A DNA stretch of 64,000 bases from Cinclus cinclus (taxonomy: Eukaryota > Chordata > Aves > Passeriformes > Cinclidae): NCBI RefSeq assembly GCF_963662255.1, contig NC_085052.1:8559807-8623806 (forward strand), written 5' to 3'. Made by a program: the position numbers and the translations under genes. Under the pieces are notes generated by a model, which searched no databases, had not been told where the DNA came from, and saw only the letters and a list, made by a program, of their open reading frames with translations. Below are positions 1-11,532 of the stretch, piece by piece (position 1 is the stretch's first letter; each line of letters begins with the position of its first letter).

Positions 1-408
1 GAAGTTCCCCGACTGCATTTTGGATGGAAGAATCACAAAAATGGCTCAGTTATCTTACCCAGGCTATGTGTGAACACACAGCTATCCTCCTCCTTCTCGT
101 GAATGCTGCACTTGCACGATTTTTCTTTTCTGCTTTTTAAAAAACAGAATTTACTAAGATATCTTATTTAGTGCATAATGGTTTAAAGTATCTTAAATCA
201 CCTGAAAAATCCACTATCTATTAAATTTTCAAGTACTAAGATGCAGTCATTTGTGTACATTTAAGCTGAGAGGTGTTGCTCGGTTCTGTGCCTGCAACTA
301 ACCAAGAAAGAAAATAAGAACTCGAAATTTGTCTCTTCCTTCCTACTTTCTGAGATGCAAATATGGTAGCATCTTTGGTTGTGCAAAGTTGAAAAGGAAC
401 AATATTTT

Positions 409-430
409 AATTGATTCCTTGGAATCAATT
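409..430. repeat. Perfect 10-base inverted repeat
   Basis: The arms are aattgattcc (409-418) and ggaatcaatt (421-430), with a two-base spacer. The arms match perfectly, then diverge into A/T-rich sequence. It is too short for a microRNA precursor. As a binding site it would present two inverted ATTGATT/AATCAAT motifs. Confidence 0.8.
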
Positions 431-639
431 TTTAATATATAATTCAATCAGTGTGTTTTCCCAATTTCACTTTAATAAATTTCGATAGCAATACCTTTTG
501 TGGATTTTTTTTTTTAATGTTGATACTCACTTAACCTACTTGCAATTCTAAAGAAGTCAACACTTGATTGTGACAATGTTCAAAAGAATTTCCTATGCCA
601 CAAGCACAGTAAAAACTTTCACCAATTAGTGCGGGAAAA

Positions 640-790
640 AAGGAGGGAAAAGCCAGAGCGCTGGTGCTCAAAGAGCCAGGCCTTGCGGCAAAGCTGTCAT
701 GTCGAGTGGATTGATCAACAGGACCGCAATTTCTAATGGCATGTTGTCATGAAAAGTCAGCCACGGGGAGCCACCTGCTTTACTCCTCCT
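640..790. promoter_or_regulatory. Candidate conserved non-coding element
   Basis: A CpG-containing island in AT-rich surroundings. Visible motifs are TGTCA at 695-699 and 745-749 (MEIS/TGIF-type core), the palindrome TTGATCAA at 711-718 and TAATGG at 734-739. No repeat family is recognised. The function is inferred from motif density alone. Nothing here identifies the target gene. Confidence 0.35.
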
Positions 791-2039
791 AGACAGCTAG
801 CAAAAGGAAGGGGAGAAAAAAAAAAAAACCCAAACCCCACCCCGCTCTGTACCTAGTTCTGCCAGTCCCTTTTGCTAACAATTTTGGTAAGGGTCTCCTG
901 ATTTTTATTCAATAGGAATATGTCAAATCTCCAACCGTATTATCCAGCCTCTAAGATTAGAATAGCACAAAAGGCTGATGCTCTTTTTTGGGGGGGAGGG
1001 AATGTGGGGAGAGGGAAAAAGGGATGAAAAAAAATTATCTCTATCCCCCAAATGCTTCTCACATCAGAAAATACATCCGTCACATCTCTAAACCAACAAA
1101 GTTTGTCAACGGCTTACAAGGTACATCTAAGACATTCTGCAAGTCAAGAACAACACAGAGCGTAGACCTTCTGTGCGTGGCTTTATTTTAGCACCACCCT
1201 CCTTCACCCTCGCTGTATCATGAAAGCCTGCATTTGATGTGCGGTAGTTGCTTTGTTTCAATTTAGTTTATCTCTAAAACTTTCTGGATTGGCTCATTTA
1301 TCCTAGGATCACGGCATCCTTCCGTCCTGGAAACCTCTCTTAGCTGGCATGGCCAACATTTACTAATGAATTGCACAGGCAATTGTGCAAAACACTGTGT
1401 TGAAGACAAAGATAACAGCTTCCTTGTTTCGCTGTTGGAATATTTACTCGTGCTTGATGGAACATAATTAATACTTCCAGAACTTCCACCAACTTACCAT
1501 TGAATAACAGTGCCAAACAGTCTGTCTTAATCACTCTCCAGGAATGTGCTAGTGTCGTTTTAACCCATGGCTTCCATTCCCATCACTCAAAATACATGGA
1601 GCTTTCCCTCTTCATAAAAACTAAATATATTACTTTCATTCTGCTATGCCTCACAGAATGTAGTGCAATTGCTGAAGGAATTAAAGCCTAGATAAAAATA
1701 TACTCTGACACTGTGCTGTAAGAGAAAACGGAAACATTGGACTTGACTAGATATGCTTGGAAACCTCTTACAATTTTTAAGCTTTTTTTTAAAACGTTTT
1801 TGTTGATTGTTGGAACATACATTTACTTTTGTTTCAATTGTCCAAAAGATTTCACTTTTCATACCTGTTTGCTTAAGAGGGTCCAAACCAGAATTGTTAT
1901 GTGGACTAATTGCTAATTTCAGTGATTTTTTTGGGAAACAAACCAGGAAATTTGGGGAAAAAATTTTCCCAACAACCCTCATCTATGTACAAAAGAAAAA
2001 AAGTCAAATAAAAGTTAAAGAACTTTTAAGTTCATGAAA

Positions 2040-2360
2040 CCAAACCCCACTTGGCATGCAAATCACGTACTGTAACCTTTTATCGGCGCAGCCTCTGGTC
2101 TCATCAGTCGATGAAATTCTCAGCCCGCGGCAACAGCTTAGCCGAGGGACGCAGACCAATGAGAAAATATTCATTGTGTTAGCATTTCAAATGGCGAGAA
2201 AGGAAGAAGAAGCGCTAACTGATCACTGCCCGTGGAATTAATTGGATATTCCAAGAATAATGTCTCTCACTGAAGATCCTTGGAGGCTGAACGCTAGTAG
2301 AGACCACATTTTGTGCGGCGCCTTCAAAAAGAGACCGCTTGGGGGTAGTGGACATATTAG
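2040..2360. promoter_or_regulatory. Candidate enhancer-like island with POU octamer
   Basis: A perfect octamer ATGCAAAT (POU-domain factor site) lies at 2056-2063, a CCAAT pentamer at 2156-2160, and TTAATTGG (homeodomain core) at 2238-2245. CpGs are frequent (for example around 2084-2145 and 2317-2335) compared with the flanks. The island contains no repeat. Two short overlapping frames on the plus strand lack protein-like features. A regulatory role is an inference from motif clustering and CpG retention. Confidence 0.4.
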
Positions 2361-2989
2361 GGTTTTAGCGCATTTCCCTAAAGGCCAGAAAATAATCAGA
2401 TTCACTGAACCAAACTCAGCTAATCCATTCCATAATTATACACACAAATCCAATAAACTTTGTCACATTACTGGAAAATTAAACTATTACAGTGAAGCCT
2501 TTTGCTACTTTGAAAAAAGTTTGAATTCCCGTTTTATCCAAGGAAAAAAAAAGGGGGTAAACCACCTTGACGAGAGTCAGAAGTTTTGGAGGTTGCACAT
2601 GCAGGCGTACACACTCACATAGATGCACACGCACTGGAGCCCAGAGGAAGAGTAATGCTTAGCTGTAGTCTTCTGTTATGCTTAACGCCCAGGTAGGTGT
2701 CCCACAGCTTCCTTCCTTTATACGGAGGGGATTTGCGTTTCAGCTTTATTGCACATAGCCCAAGCATATGCAATGACCCTGTCCAATATTAGTACAGCTT
2801 TCCTTAAGACACATCTTAATCTAACCTTTTCAAGACTCTTTTGCTTTCAGACTCAAAACAGCATAAAAAATGAGCATTGTTGTGGAGCACTGAGAGATTG
2901 AACCAAGGCTCTGGCTTGGTCCAAAGCAGTAGCCCTCTGGATAAACAGCTGTTCTGCAACTAGATAAGCTCCATAGACCAAAAGGTAAT

Positions 2990-3059
2990 AGGGGAGGGAG
3001 AAAACGAAAGAAAGAGAGAAGAAGGAGAGGGGAAAAAAGGGAAGAGGAAAAAAAAGAGA
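2990..3059 (+). repeat. Polypurine tract, about 70 bases
   Basis: The plus strand is all A/G from 2990 to 3059 except one C at 3005. There is no fixed repeat unit. Such tracts can adopt triplex-type structure. Short frames on the minus strand read as Phe/Ser/Leu/Pro-rich and are artefacts of the tract. Confidence 0.85.
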
Positions 3060-3420
3060 TTAGGAACCTTCCCAAATGTTGCATCTTTCCTATCGACCGC
3101 TGGCCTAGCGTGAGGTGTCAATTTTGACTCCAAAGAGAGCACACGAATTCGCAGCGGTCCCATTATGCGGTCTCTGTGCTCATTGTAAATTCTGTCAACG
3201 AAGTCAATCTTATTAACTTCCGCACTGGTTCACACATGACATTTTCTTCAATTTTCTTGCTGACATCAAAAACATCAATTAGCAGCCCGAAAATAGGAAG
3301 GAACGAATGACAGAGCCTGATAACGTCAACTATTTGAAGCCAAGGGTAAATCTATTCTCCAGTTCTGAATGCGTTCATTACAATTGCATTTTCAAAGAAG
3401 ACCTCCAAATAGCAAAGAAA
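3060..3420. promoter_or_regulatory. Candidate conserved non-coding element
   Basis: CpGs are retained around 3095-3215 in an otherwise CpG-poor neighbourhood. An inverted GTCAA/TTGAC pair lies at 3117-3128. CATTATG and CTTATTAAC-type AT cores follow. No repeat or exon is recognised. The neighbouring islands share the TGTCA/TTGAC motif, which argues that they may be parts of one regulatory domain. That link is inference. Confidence 0.4.
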
Positions 3421-3639
3421 ATTAAATTTATCATCTAGAAATGCCTAGAAATTGTTTTTTTAATCCTATGTCTATCTCTCAATCCCAGAGTGTAATACAA
3501 AGTATCGCAATTCAGTTTTATGATAACATGCCACAACTTTAATAGAAAGTTTATAAAATATGCAGCCCTTTCCATACTTCCTATCACATAACAACTACAA
3601 GGGGCGAGAAAAAATTTGTCCACCAGATTGTAGCGTTGC

Positions 3640-4180
3640 CTTGTCTGCTCCATCAGTTCTCATAGGCTGGGACAGCACTTACACACACACATGCGCGCGC
3701 TCTCCCGGTACATGCACACACATCTCCCCCCCTTCCATCCATGCTTGTGAAGAATTTATGAGCTATGCAATATCCAGTGACTTTAAAACCCCAGCAAGCA
3801 CTACATTACCGGCGTGCAGGGGAAAGGCGCGCGCCAGAGCTGCCTCGCATTTGCATTCGCCCAACTCTTTTCATGTTTCAGAGAAAACAAACCCAACTCC
3901 CTGCCCGGGAAAGCAAAGGGAAAGTCCAACCAAAGACTTGACGCGAACTGTCAAGCGCCAAGAACATGCATTCAATCAGCTGCCAGAACTTCCGCTCACT
4001 GAACTCTCGCCCTCTTTTCATTTTATTGACATTTTAAAAAATAAATACATAAAAATAACCTCCCGGTAACACAGAAACAAGATACCCGCGTCAACACAAC
4101 ACGGTCCATTTGCTGTGCTCAGCAACAAGTTTCAGGAGAAAGGTAAGCATGTTTAATACGAGGCAAAATAAATCGTAAGG
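3640..4180. promoter_or_regulatory. CpG-bearing island with octamer and TTGAC/GTCAA hairpin
   Basis: This is the most CpG-rich part of the first 9 kb, with clustered CpGs at 3810-3860 and 3940-3960. It carries a perfect octamer on the minus strand (ATTTGCAT, 3849-3856) and a six-base stem cttgac/gtcaag (3937-3942 and 3950-3955) with a seven-base spacer. A short CA/GC-alternating tract lies at 3680-3722. A 169-codon frame crosses the island (3560-4069) but has no domain. CpG density is below what I would call a CpG-island promoter. An enhancer or a distal promoter of a non-coding transcript are both possible. Confidence 0.4.
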
Positions 4181-4223
4181 CAATAAACCTGGTTTTGTGG
4201 TCTTTAAAGAAGCCCTGGCTTGC

Positions 4224-4242
4224 TTTATTTATTTATTTATTT
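4224..4242 (+). repeat. Short (TTTA)n tract
   Basis: About five copies of TTTA/ATTT. It is a simple repeat with nothing else attached to it. Confidence 0.85.
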
Positions 4243-4799
4243 CCTTCGCCGCTGTGCCTGCTTTGTGAGCCACCGTTTCATGCTCGTATTACATCTCCTA
4301 GGGAGTGAATAAAAGCAAGTTTAGTGGTGACCAAAGACACTCACTTGGACTTAATGCAAACAGAAAGAGCAGCTACACCCTGATAAACAGATCACATTCC
4401 TTCAGCCCATTGATTTTTTGATCTTTTGACATTTTTTAGTTCCTTCCTTGTCTTTTCCTCAAAGTCACAAAAGACAAAATGTCTCGGCAATTGATGGCTG
4501 GGGTATCTATTAGCTTTCAAGCCACTTTTTTTTTTTTTCTTTTTCCCCAGCACTGGCCAAGGAAGCACAAAACAGAAAGCTGGCAACTGGCAAGGAAACA
4601 AATTGTAAGAATCATCTAATTTAATGGGCTGATCATATTCTGGGATTTTGGCTTTCCCACATCTGATCTCTCTGGTAAGCAGCTGGAAGGTGAAAAGGGG
4701 GAAGGGAAAAAAGGTTACATTGAACAGATTTCTGCAATTTTTGTTGCTACATGAAGACAAACTGGAGAAGACAGAGAGGAGGAAAACTAGGAGAACTCC

Positions 4800-4965
4800 T
4801 GGGAGGTTTGCTGAGGTGCCTCGGTGTCTCTTGCAGTGTTTTCCTGCCCGCGCACAGATGCAAACCCGGCACAGAACGAGCGTCTCAGCTCAAGCCGCGC
4901 TTGGGGGGATGCTGGACATGAAACACAGGCAACTGGAGCCTGCAAAACTTGTACAACTATTTTGG
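4800..4965. promoter_or_regulatory. Candidate conserved non-coding element
   Basis: A GC-richer segment between AT-rich flanks, with CpGs at about 4825, 4850, 4867, 4880 and 4896-4900. It lies inside a 170-codon plus-strand frame (4648-5160) that shows no signal peptide, domain or repeat and that I do not accept as a gene. The regulatory reading is inferred from composition only. Confidence 0.3.
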
Positions 4966-6289
4966 AGCAGAAGAGAAAAAAATAATTGTGAGATCCCGAT
5001 GACTGATGGCGAATCTGCTTTTTTATTCCTTCTCAAAATTTCATTTTGGACATTTTGCTGTTTGTCACAGCCCTTGCCAATGCTGATCAGAATGAAGGTG
5101 AAGCACAGCTTACATTTGAATTCCTATCATTTACAGCAGATGACTGTAACCTGTGCTTAGAAGAATTTTTTTTGCTTAGGCAAATGAGTTACTAGTCAGA
5201 AACCAAAACTGTTTAAACCAAAAGTCAATCAGATTGAAACACACAATCAGTCTGTATTTAACAACAATAATAAGTAAAATATTTTAAAACATCTAGGCAA
5301 ACTGCAAATCTTCAGAAGATAATTATGCAAAAATTCTCAGTGACTATTTGTGTTTGGTTTTGAATGTAAAACCTGTTAAAAAACACCAGAGAAAGTGTTT
5401 CTTTTGATTTTACAAGATATCATAAAGCAAAGAAGTGAGTGGCACAAGAAAGATGAATTATTTTACACGCAAATCTACCAGTGTCATTCAAGGAACAGAC
5501 ACTTTAAGCACAGAAGGGAGTGTAAAACAGAATGAATTTGTCCTGCGACAGCTTTTTTTATGTTGTTTTGAATCTGAAATTTCTAGGAATCTGCCTTTTC
5601 AAGTTAGGTCCTGATCCTGCTAATCAACAGTAAACGAGAGTTTCGCTTGAGAAAGGACTTCAGAGTCTCTGACTGCATTCAATTAAGTCTGCTGGACCAC
5701 AGGCAGGGAACATGGTTTTGTCTTTTTTATCAAATTCGTATGTCTGACAAGAATTGACTCATTTTTGCCAGTGATGTTGCTGTTTATCTTGATGTTGAAA
5801 TTGCATCCACTTGGCAGACTAGAGATAAGGAAATTTGACTATAAAGAAAGAAAAAGGGTAATATCTGTTAAGTGCAAAATCTTTTCTCCAAAATGTCATG
5901 AAGCACTAAATTATTTCTCCAAAAACCTGAAATGCTGTACTGCATGGCAGGAATAAGCTTCTTTTCCCCTCTTTAAATAAGTTCAAGTTTAGCTCAAAGA
6001 AACAGGCGCATATTCTGAAATATTTTTATCAGCCTAAAATATATGAAGGAGAAGAAATCTGGAGAGCAGCTAGCTCAGCTGCTGCAAAAGCACACCTTAA
6101 CTTTACTGTTTATAGGAAAAGTTGATCGGTGCTCAGGTAAACCCCTGGGCTTGAAAAGAAGAAAGAGATGGTACAAAACACCCCTTCTATTTTATTTTCC
6201 CTCGTCATTTCAGTCCGGAAATCCCAGCGATCATCACTGCTATTCATGTGTTGATATTATCAGAGGTTTATAAAAAAAACATGTCTGAT

Positions 6290-6440
6290 GAATTAAAACA
6301 TGTGGCTGGCCAACAGCAGCAGCCCAAGTGACCACAGGTTAGCAAGGGGGATGAACTATGGTTATGTTTTTTTAAACCCCACGCTGTCCTTGGAACGGAG
6401 GCTGCATTCGGCGCCATTAGATACAGCTACGGTGCTCTTG
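6290..6440. promoter_or_regulatory. Candidate conserved non-coding element
   Basis: A compact island with an ACCACA (RUNX-type) core near 6332, then CpG-bearing sequence at 6382-6435 ending in GCGCCATTAG, followed by AT-rich DNA with TTATTTAC (forkhead-like) near 6446. No repeat is recognised. The role is inferred. Confidence 0.3.
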
Positions 6441-7559
6441 ATCTATTATTTACAAAGAAAAACCCTTCACTACTTAAGTGGCCCCTTCTACTTCAGCCTT
6501 CAATTTCAGCTCATCAAACAACTTGGGGGGGGGGAATGAGAAGGGAGGGGGGAAACTTGAGTTCATAATATAATTCTATGCAAGAGAAAATTATACTTGA
6601 GTAGAGAAAATACAGAATGCCTGGAATAAGGTTTGGCATTGAAATTGTTGATCTATCAGCTTCATCCTGAAAAGCTAAATAATCTTAGTTTTTAATAAAA
6701 CTGTGTGAGGTTTTAAGGAATTTATACACAGATGCATAAAACAATTTTTCTCTTCTTTTAAAAGTAAGATGAAAGACTGAATGAGAATTGCAGGACTTCT
6801 CATTGTAAAAAATCCCCATATTTCATTAAAATATAATTTTGCATTAAATTCTGTAATTATCAAGACTATTCTTTAAGTCATACTGCATTCAATCTAATTA
6901 GAACGCTTAGATCTCACCTTTGTACTGAACTTTCAACTCTCTGATGCCAATTAGAAACTATTTTAAATGAATTTCCCAATTAAACTGACTCCTGTGATCA
7001 ATTCTGACAGAAGATAAAACCCAGAATTTTCAGGGAGGGAAAAAAAAAAAGAGGAAGAAAAGAGAGGCATAGAGTGTACAGCCTATCTGTATTTCTGAAA
7101 ATATTTTGAATGGTTTTTGCATCCTTATTATGATGAATATCTCATCTCCTGTGCCTGAAACATCCTCTCAGAAATAGCTTATATCAAAAGTGTTTAAACT
7201 GCAATTAGTATTGTTTCATTATTCATCACGTTTCCATTTTGCAATAAATACCTTGTTTTATTATACTCTATATTTGGTTCTCACATTATAAACTATCACA
7301 TTAGATGAATTATAAATGTAAACTATTAACAGTTTAGATTCTTTTAAGTTGTTATCAATTTCAGGCTTTTGACAGCTTAAAGGAAATTCTGTAAACATAC
7401 CTCCTCTCCTCTAGAAAACAGCTTCTACAAAGCCAAGAGCCACCTTGCAATTAATAAATGGCTGTATTCCCCTTTTGTGGAGAACAAAATTAACTGAAGT
7501 TTCCCATATAAAAGACCATATAATTAACATTAGTAAAATGTGGCGAGATACTCCAACAG

Positions 7560-7810
7560 CCTAATTATATCAATGATTCATCTAACTCCTGTTTGTATCA
7601 ATTCAATTTATCTTCATTTCAATCAATGCAGCTTGACGGATAGGTATCATTAGAGGTGACAAAGCCTCACGCTGCAGAAAAGCGCAGGACAAGGCGATAT
7701 CCCAGATAAGGCAGCCCGAGACCTTCTAACGCGGCGTAGCTGGAAATGACTCCTTGTACACACATCACTGCCTTCACTAAGGGTGCCTACAAGTTATCAT
7801 TAGGCACATT
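7560..7810. promoter_or_regulatory. Candidate conserved non-coding element
   Basis: AT-rich sequence with TAATTA- and ATCAAT-type cores (7560-7630) passes into a CpG-bearing core at 7635-7740, then returns to AT-rich sequence with ATCATTAG (7796-7803). Neither repeats nor exons are recognised. The pattern matches the other islands in this block. Confidence 0.35.
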
Positions 7811-10068
7811 CATTGTTAAAGACTAACCAGGTCAGTGTTTCTGATCAGGTTGCAAATTAGACCAATTGAAGTGTTCTTAACCTACAGACTGGTGTCAGTA
7901 AGGACCTAACAGTGCTGAAGCTACATAGTAATGTGCACGAGCACACCACCATTACTGCACATTTCATGCTGAACACAAACAAATTTAAGCAAAATGACTG
8001 GGGAGGGATGCGTATAGAGAATACAAATTACACAGGCAACATAAAGCTGTTGTTTTAGTGCAATTTTGATGCAAAACAATTGTTCATCGGCAAGCATATT
8101 TACCAAAAGTGCAGACTTGGGCAATGAGAGCATTAGAGGTGCAGATAAACATGTCATTATAAAGCCAAGGAACCAACATGCATTTCTATTTCAAATTATA
8201 ATCCTGCTGGCTTTCCATATAATAGCTAAATAATAATTTTCAGAAATAAAAATGATGGCTAAATGAGGGGTTTAAAGTCTGATGTAGCACAAGCATTATA
8301 CTTGGCTGAAAAAGCTGATGTTGGGAAGGAGGGGGAAGAGCAAAATCGTTTCACTTTCCACACTTACTATTTTTTCCTCCATTCTATTTTCCTGCATGAA
8401 TTCTAGTAGCAAGGGTTGCATCCTGCCTGCCCCTGTCAGTGGGGCATGACACACTAGTAAAACCAAATCCATGGAGCACCAACATATAGAAAATATCTGC
8501 ATGAAGTTAGGCTTTTGTTTTTCATGTAATAAAGCAGCATGCAAGGCATTCATTTGAAGCATGTAAGCCTTCAGTGCTTCCCTGTTTGACTGCTACATGC
8601 TGGATAAAATGGGCATGGTTTTTGATGGGCTATTAAAGGATTTTTATTTGGAGAACTTCTTCCCAAGTTGGATCTACACAGATAGAACAGTTAATAGGTG
8701 TAGGGTTGAAAGTTGAAAGGATACAGCCAAAGTGTTCAAAAACACACAAGAAAAAAATCATGCAGGATGCATGAAGTTGAGCAATATAGCAATTCACTAA
8801 ATAAGTTTGGTATATGAATTTAGGAGTTTGGTTTTAGCTTTAAAAAAAATACATCCCCATCAGCAAACAAGAGAGATCTCCACACCAGTGTCAATCATAT
8901 ATTTTGTAATCACTGCACAGAAGTAGGGACGACATACAAAGAGCATGTTCATTAATCAATATGCAAAGAATACATTGTCTCAAGAGTATATATTTATGGT
9001 TATAAGTTAAGATGATTATGCAGCATGAATTTCTGAGCTGAGAAATTCTTTATCAGCTAACAAATGGGATGCAAACCTCAATTTAGAACCATGTGCAGTT
9101 ATGTCCTTAAAGGCTACTTAAAGAATTCAAGTAGAATTATGCTGAAATCTGTGACAAGGTGGAGAGGACATGGGACATTGCATGACAAGCAGTGGCCAGC
9201 TGGAGCATTTCAGGTCAGCTGATAAGCAAACAGTATAAATTGTCTGACCTGGGTCATTACAACTGATAAATGCAAGGAAATAATAACCTTGCACGTGCAT
9301 TCAAAGCGTGCTGGGGTTACTGTAACACCTTGGGTTGGTCTCTATTGGATGGACAAGGACTACACCAAACAGCCCAACACAACCCACAGGAGGGTTGTGT
9401 TGAAGATCCTCAGCTGGGATCCAAACCCTCAAGATGAGTTTGGATTGTGCTGGAGCAGATTAGATTTGGACACATCAAGAAGGGCTTCTAGTATTCACTC
9501 CACACAAACTGATGAGTAATACCAATTTTTCTCTCTACAGCACTTTCTTTGTATGAGCACACTCACTGCAAGTTTAAAAAAAAAATGGAACAACCACAAC
9601 TCCAAGTAAAACACAGAACAGAAGAAGAAGGAAATTAGAAAGTGTCTTGTTAATTAAAAAAATAATTAAGTAAAAGCTTTTCAGACAACCTGACTCAAAT
9701 TCTGAATGAGCTGCTTCGCCGTTTAGAGAGTCCAAGCCAGAGGACGGTTACAAGCTCAAAACAAGTGTTATTACAGACTGCTATCTAGACATGGGCCAAA
9801 CTAAACAAGGCTTTGAAGATCTCCAGACAGTGCTCTGAATGGGAACCCAATCCAAATTCTACCACTTGTCCTCATCTCAAATTCAACTGAAAACCAGAAA
9901 AACCTGGATGCTTTAACATGCACTATTATATTTTTTAGTCAGAACACAATGAGCACAAATACACACGAGCCAAAATAAACCAGTGAGACAGGATCTTGAA
10001 AAGTAACCTGAAAAGTAAAATAAAGATTGGGATGGATCTGTTTTGAAGCAGTTCTCCAGAAAAGGATT

Positions 10069-10112
10069 ACACACACACATACACACACAGACACACAGAC
10101 ACACACACATAC
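10069..10112 (+). repeat. Interrupted (AC)n microsatellite
   Basis: AC dinucleotides interrupted by AT and AG steps. The interruptions suggest an older, stabilised locus. Minus-strand frames over it read as Cys/Val runs and are artefacts. Confidence 0.9.
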
Positions 10113-10724
10113 GTGCTGCATTATCTGTCTATAAGACTGCATGTGCTGTCAATTGCTATTACATACCTGCAGATGTAGCAGCAAATGTCAGTGGCTCTTA
10201 TATAACACAAACTTATTTCAGCCTTATTCTTAATGTGTTTACAACCTGGCCTCTAACTTTGGGTCTGGTGTGAAATATAGCTGTGCAGCATGTGTTTCTA
10301 GAAATACTCAATTATTATTAAAAATCTTGAAATAAATTAAAATGAATGTGTTTGGGACTTTTCAGAGAAAACCGGTACTTTCTGTGGTGAGATGAGGCTC
10401 TCAGAGTGTTCAGAAAACAGGCATAACCTGTATTTTTTAAAGGGCATAACCCTTTTTCTGTAGAGAAGAGAGGCAGTGCCTCCTCCTTGCATCATACCTG
10501 AGTACTGAGCTGAATGGAGTATCTCCCAGCAAAGATACAGTTCTTAGCATTTCTGCTGATGCTGTTTCTACACACAGGAAGCACGGAGACACTCTAGAGC
10601 TAGAGTGCTGTGCCAACAGCAAAGGCCCTAAGTGACAATTCTCCTTGAGAGCGTGGCACTTCCAAAGGTCCTTCCTTCCTCCTTAAGCCACCTTGTCCAG
10701 GTGAGAATTTTCTTATCTTAAAGA

Positions 10725-10862
10725 AACTCATCTTCACAACATTTCCACCAGGCAGGGAAGGACACTATCCCTAATTTAAAGGAAGGACACGACATGGGGA
10801 AGACCATGTAATTTACCTCATTTGGCCATCAGTGGGGCAGGATCCTGAACCCACATCTGGAG
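10725..10862 (-). repeat. MIR-family SINE relic
   Basis: Read on the plus strand this follows the reverse complement of MIR: an actcat...cttcacaac segment, a diverged block with purine-rich gaga/aagg content where MIR has the 'fraction of GAGG' region, then GGCCATCAGTGGGGCAGGATCCTGAACCCA, corresponding to the A/B-box end of the tRNA-like head. Order and spacing fit, but identity is low, as expected for an element predating the amniote radiation. Recognition is from memory of the family, not from a search. Confidence 0.5.
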
Positions 10863-11448
10863 CTAACCTCCCAGGAGCTATTCTGTGAAAGTAATTATGT
10901 GTCTGACCTCGAACAAATAGTAGGAACTCACTGTTTAAAAATCCATTCTTTCTCCTCTTATCATGGAAGTAACAAGGTAAAATAAGAATCAGCCACAGGC
11001 AGCTGAATGCAGTTATTTCTGCAGAGGGATAAAGCTTTGAACCTTAACTGATGTGTAATAGTTAAATATGGTCAGAACTCCAGTTGCTATCCCAGAACAA
11101 CCTAATGTCCTCTTTCTTCTCATTTCCTCCCTCCCCCAAAAGTCCAATTTTTCTGAGGGTATGAGATTAATGATATTAATACTGGGATAACATCTACAGG
11201 GCAAAAGAAAGCAAATATATTACAGGACCCAAATTACAGTAGTAAGAAAATACATTGTGCTGTGATGTAAAGATATAAATGAATTAATCCTGACACCTGT
11301 TTCTTTTGCAGAGGAATTAGTCATAGTTTGAAGCTGACCTTGCAAGAAGCATGCAAGGTGATCATCTAAAAATGGATAGTGGTGCCCTCCCATGTTATGG
11401 ATATAAAACTCTTCAACCTCCCAAATCACACACTACAGGGTGTTCGCC

Positions 11449-11532
11449 AAAGGTCACCCCACTTTGTACAGTGAAACTAAGAGCTACTGGACAGTCTGTG
11501 CATTTCATCCAGCACAGATCATCCAAAGGTCA
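11449..11532 (+). promoter_or_regulatory. Two NBRE-type nuclear receptor sites
   Basis: AAAGGTCA occurs at 11449-11456 and again at 11525-11532, same strand, 76 bases apart. This octamer is the NR4A-type monomer site and an extended half-site for other orphan receptors. One or two copies are expected by chance in a window this size, so only their proximity is notable. Confidence 0.3.

Larger units (their letters stand above)
1..9300. other. Gene-free zone, candidate cis-regulatory block
   Basis: No coding exon, RNA gene or interspersed repeat is recognisable here. The stretch is AT-rich, with many TAAT/ATTA homeodomain cores and AT-rich runs such as 7200-7350. It is broken by short islands where CpGs cluster (listed separately). 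The longest frames in it, at 3560-4069 (169 codons) and 4648-5160 (170 codons), have no recognisable domain and run through low-complexity or island sequence. I take them as chance openings. Repeat-free DNA with alternating AT-rich and CpG-bearing islands is typical of sequence around vertebrate developmental regulators. That is inference, since conservation cannot be tested here. A further weaker island lies at about 5560-5710. Confidence 0.5.

Noticed and set aside
3560..4069. 169-codon plus-strand frame
   Set aside because: It runs through a CA/CG simple tract and a CpG island-like element. No protein family is recognised.
4648..5160. 170-codon plus-strand frame, the longest in the window
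   Set aside because: No domain, signal peptide or exon boundary is recognisable, and composition changes along it. A frame of this length is plausible by chance in 64 kb read in six frames.
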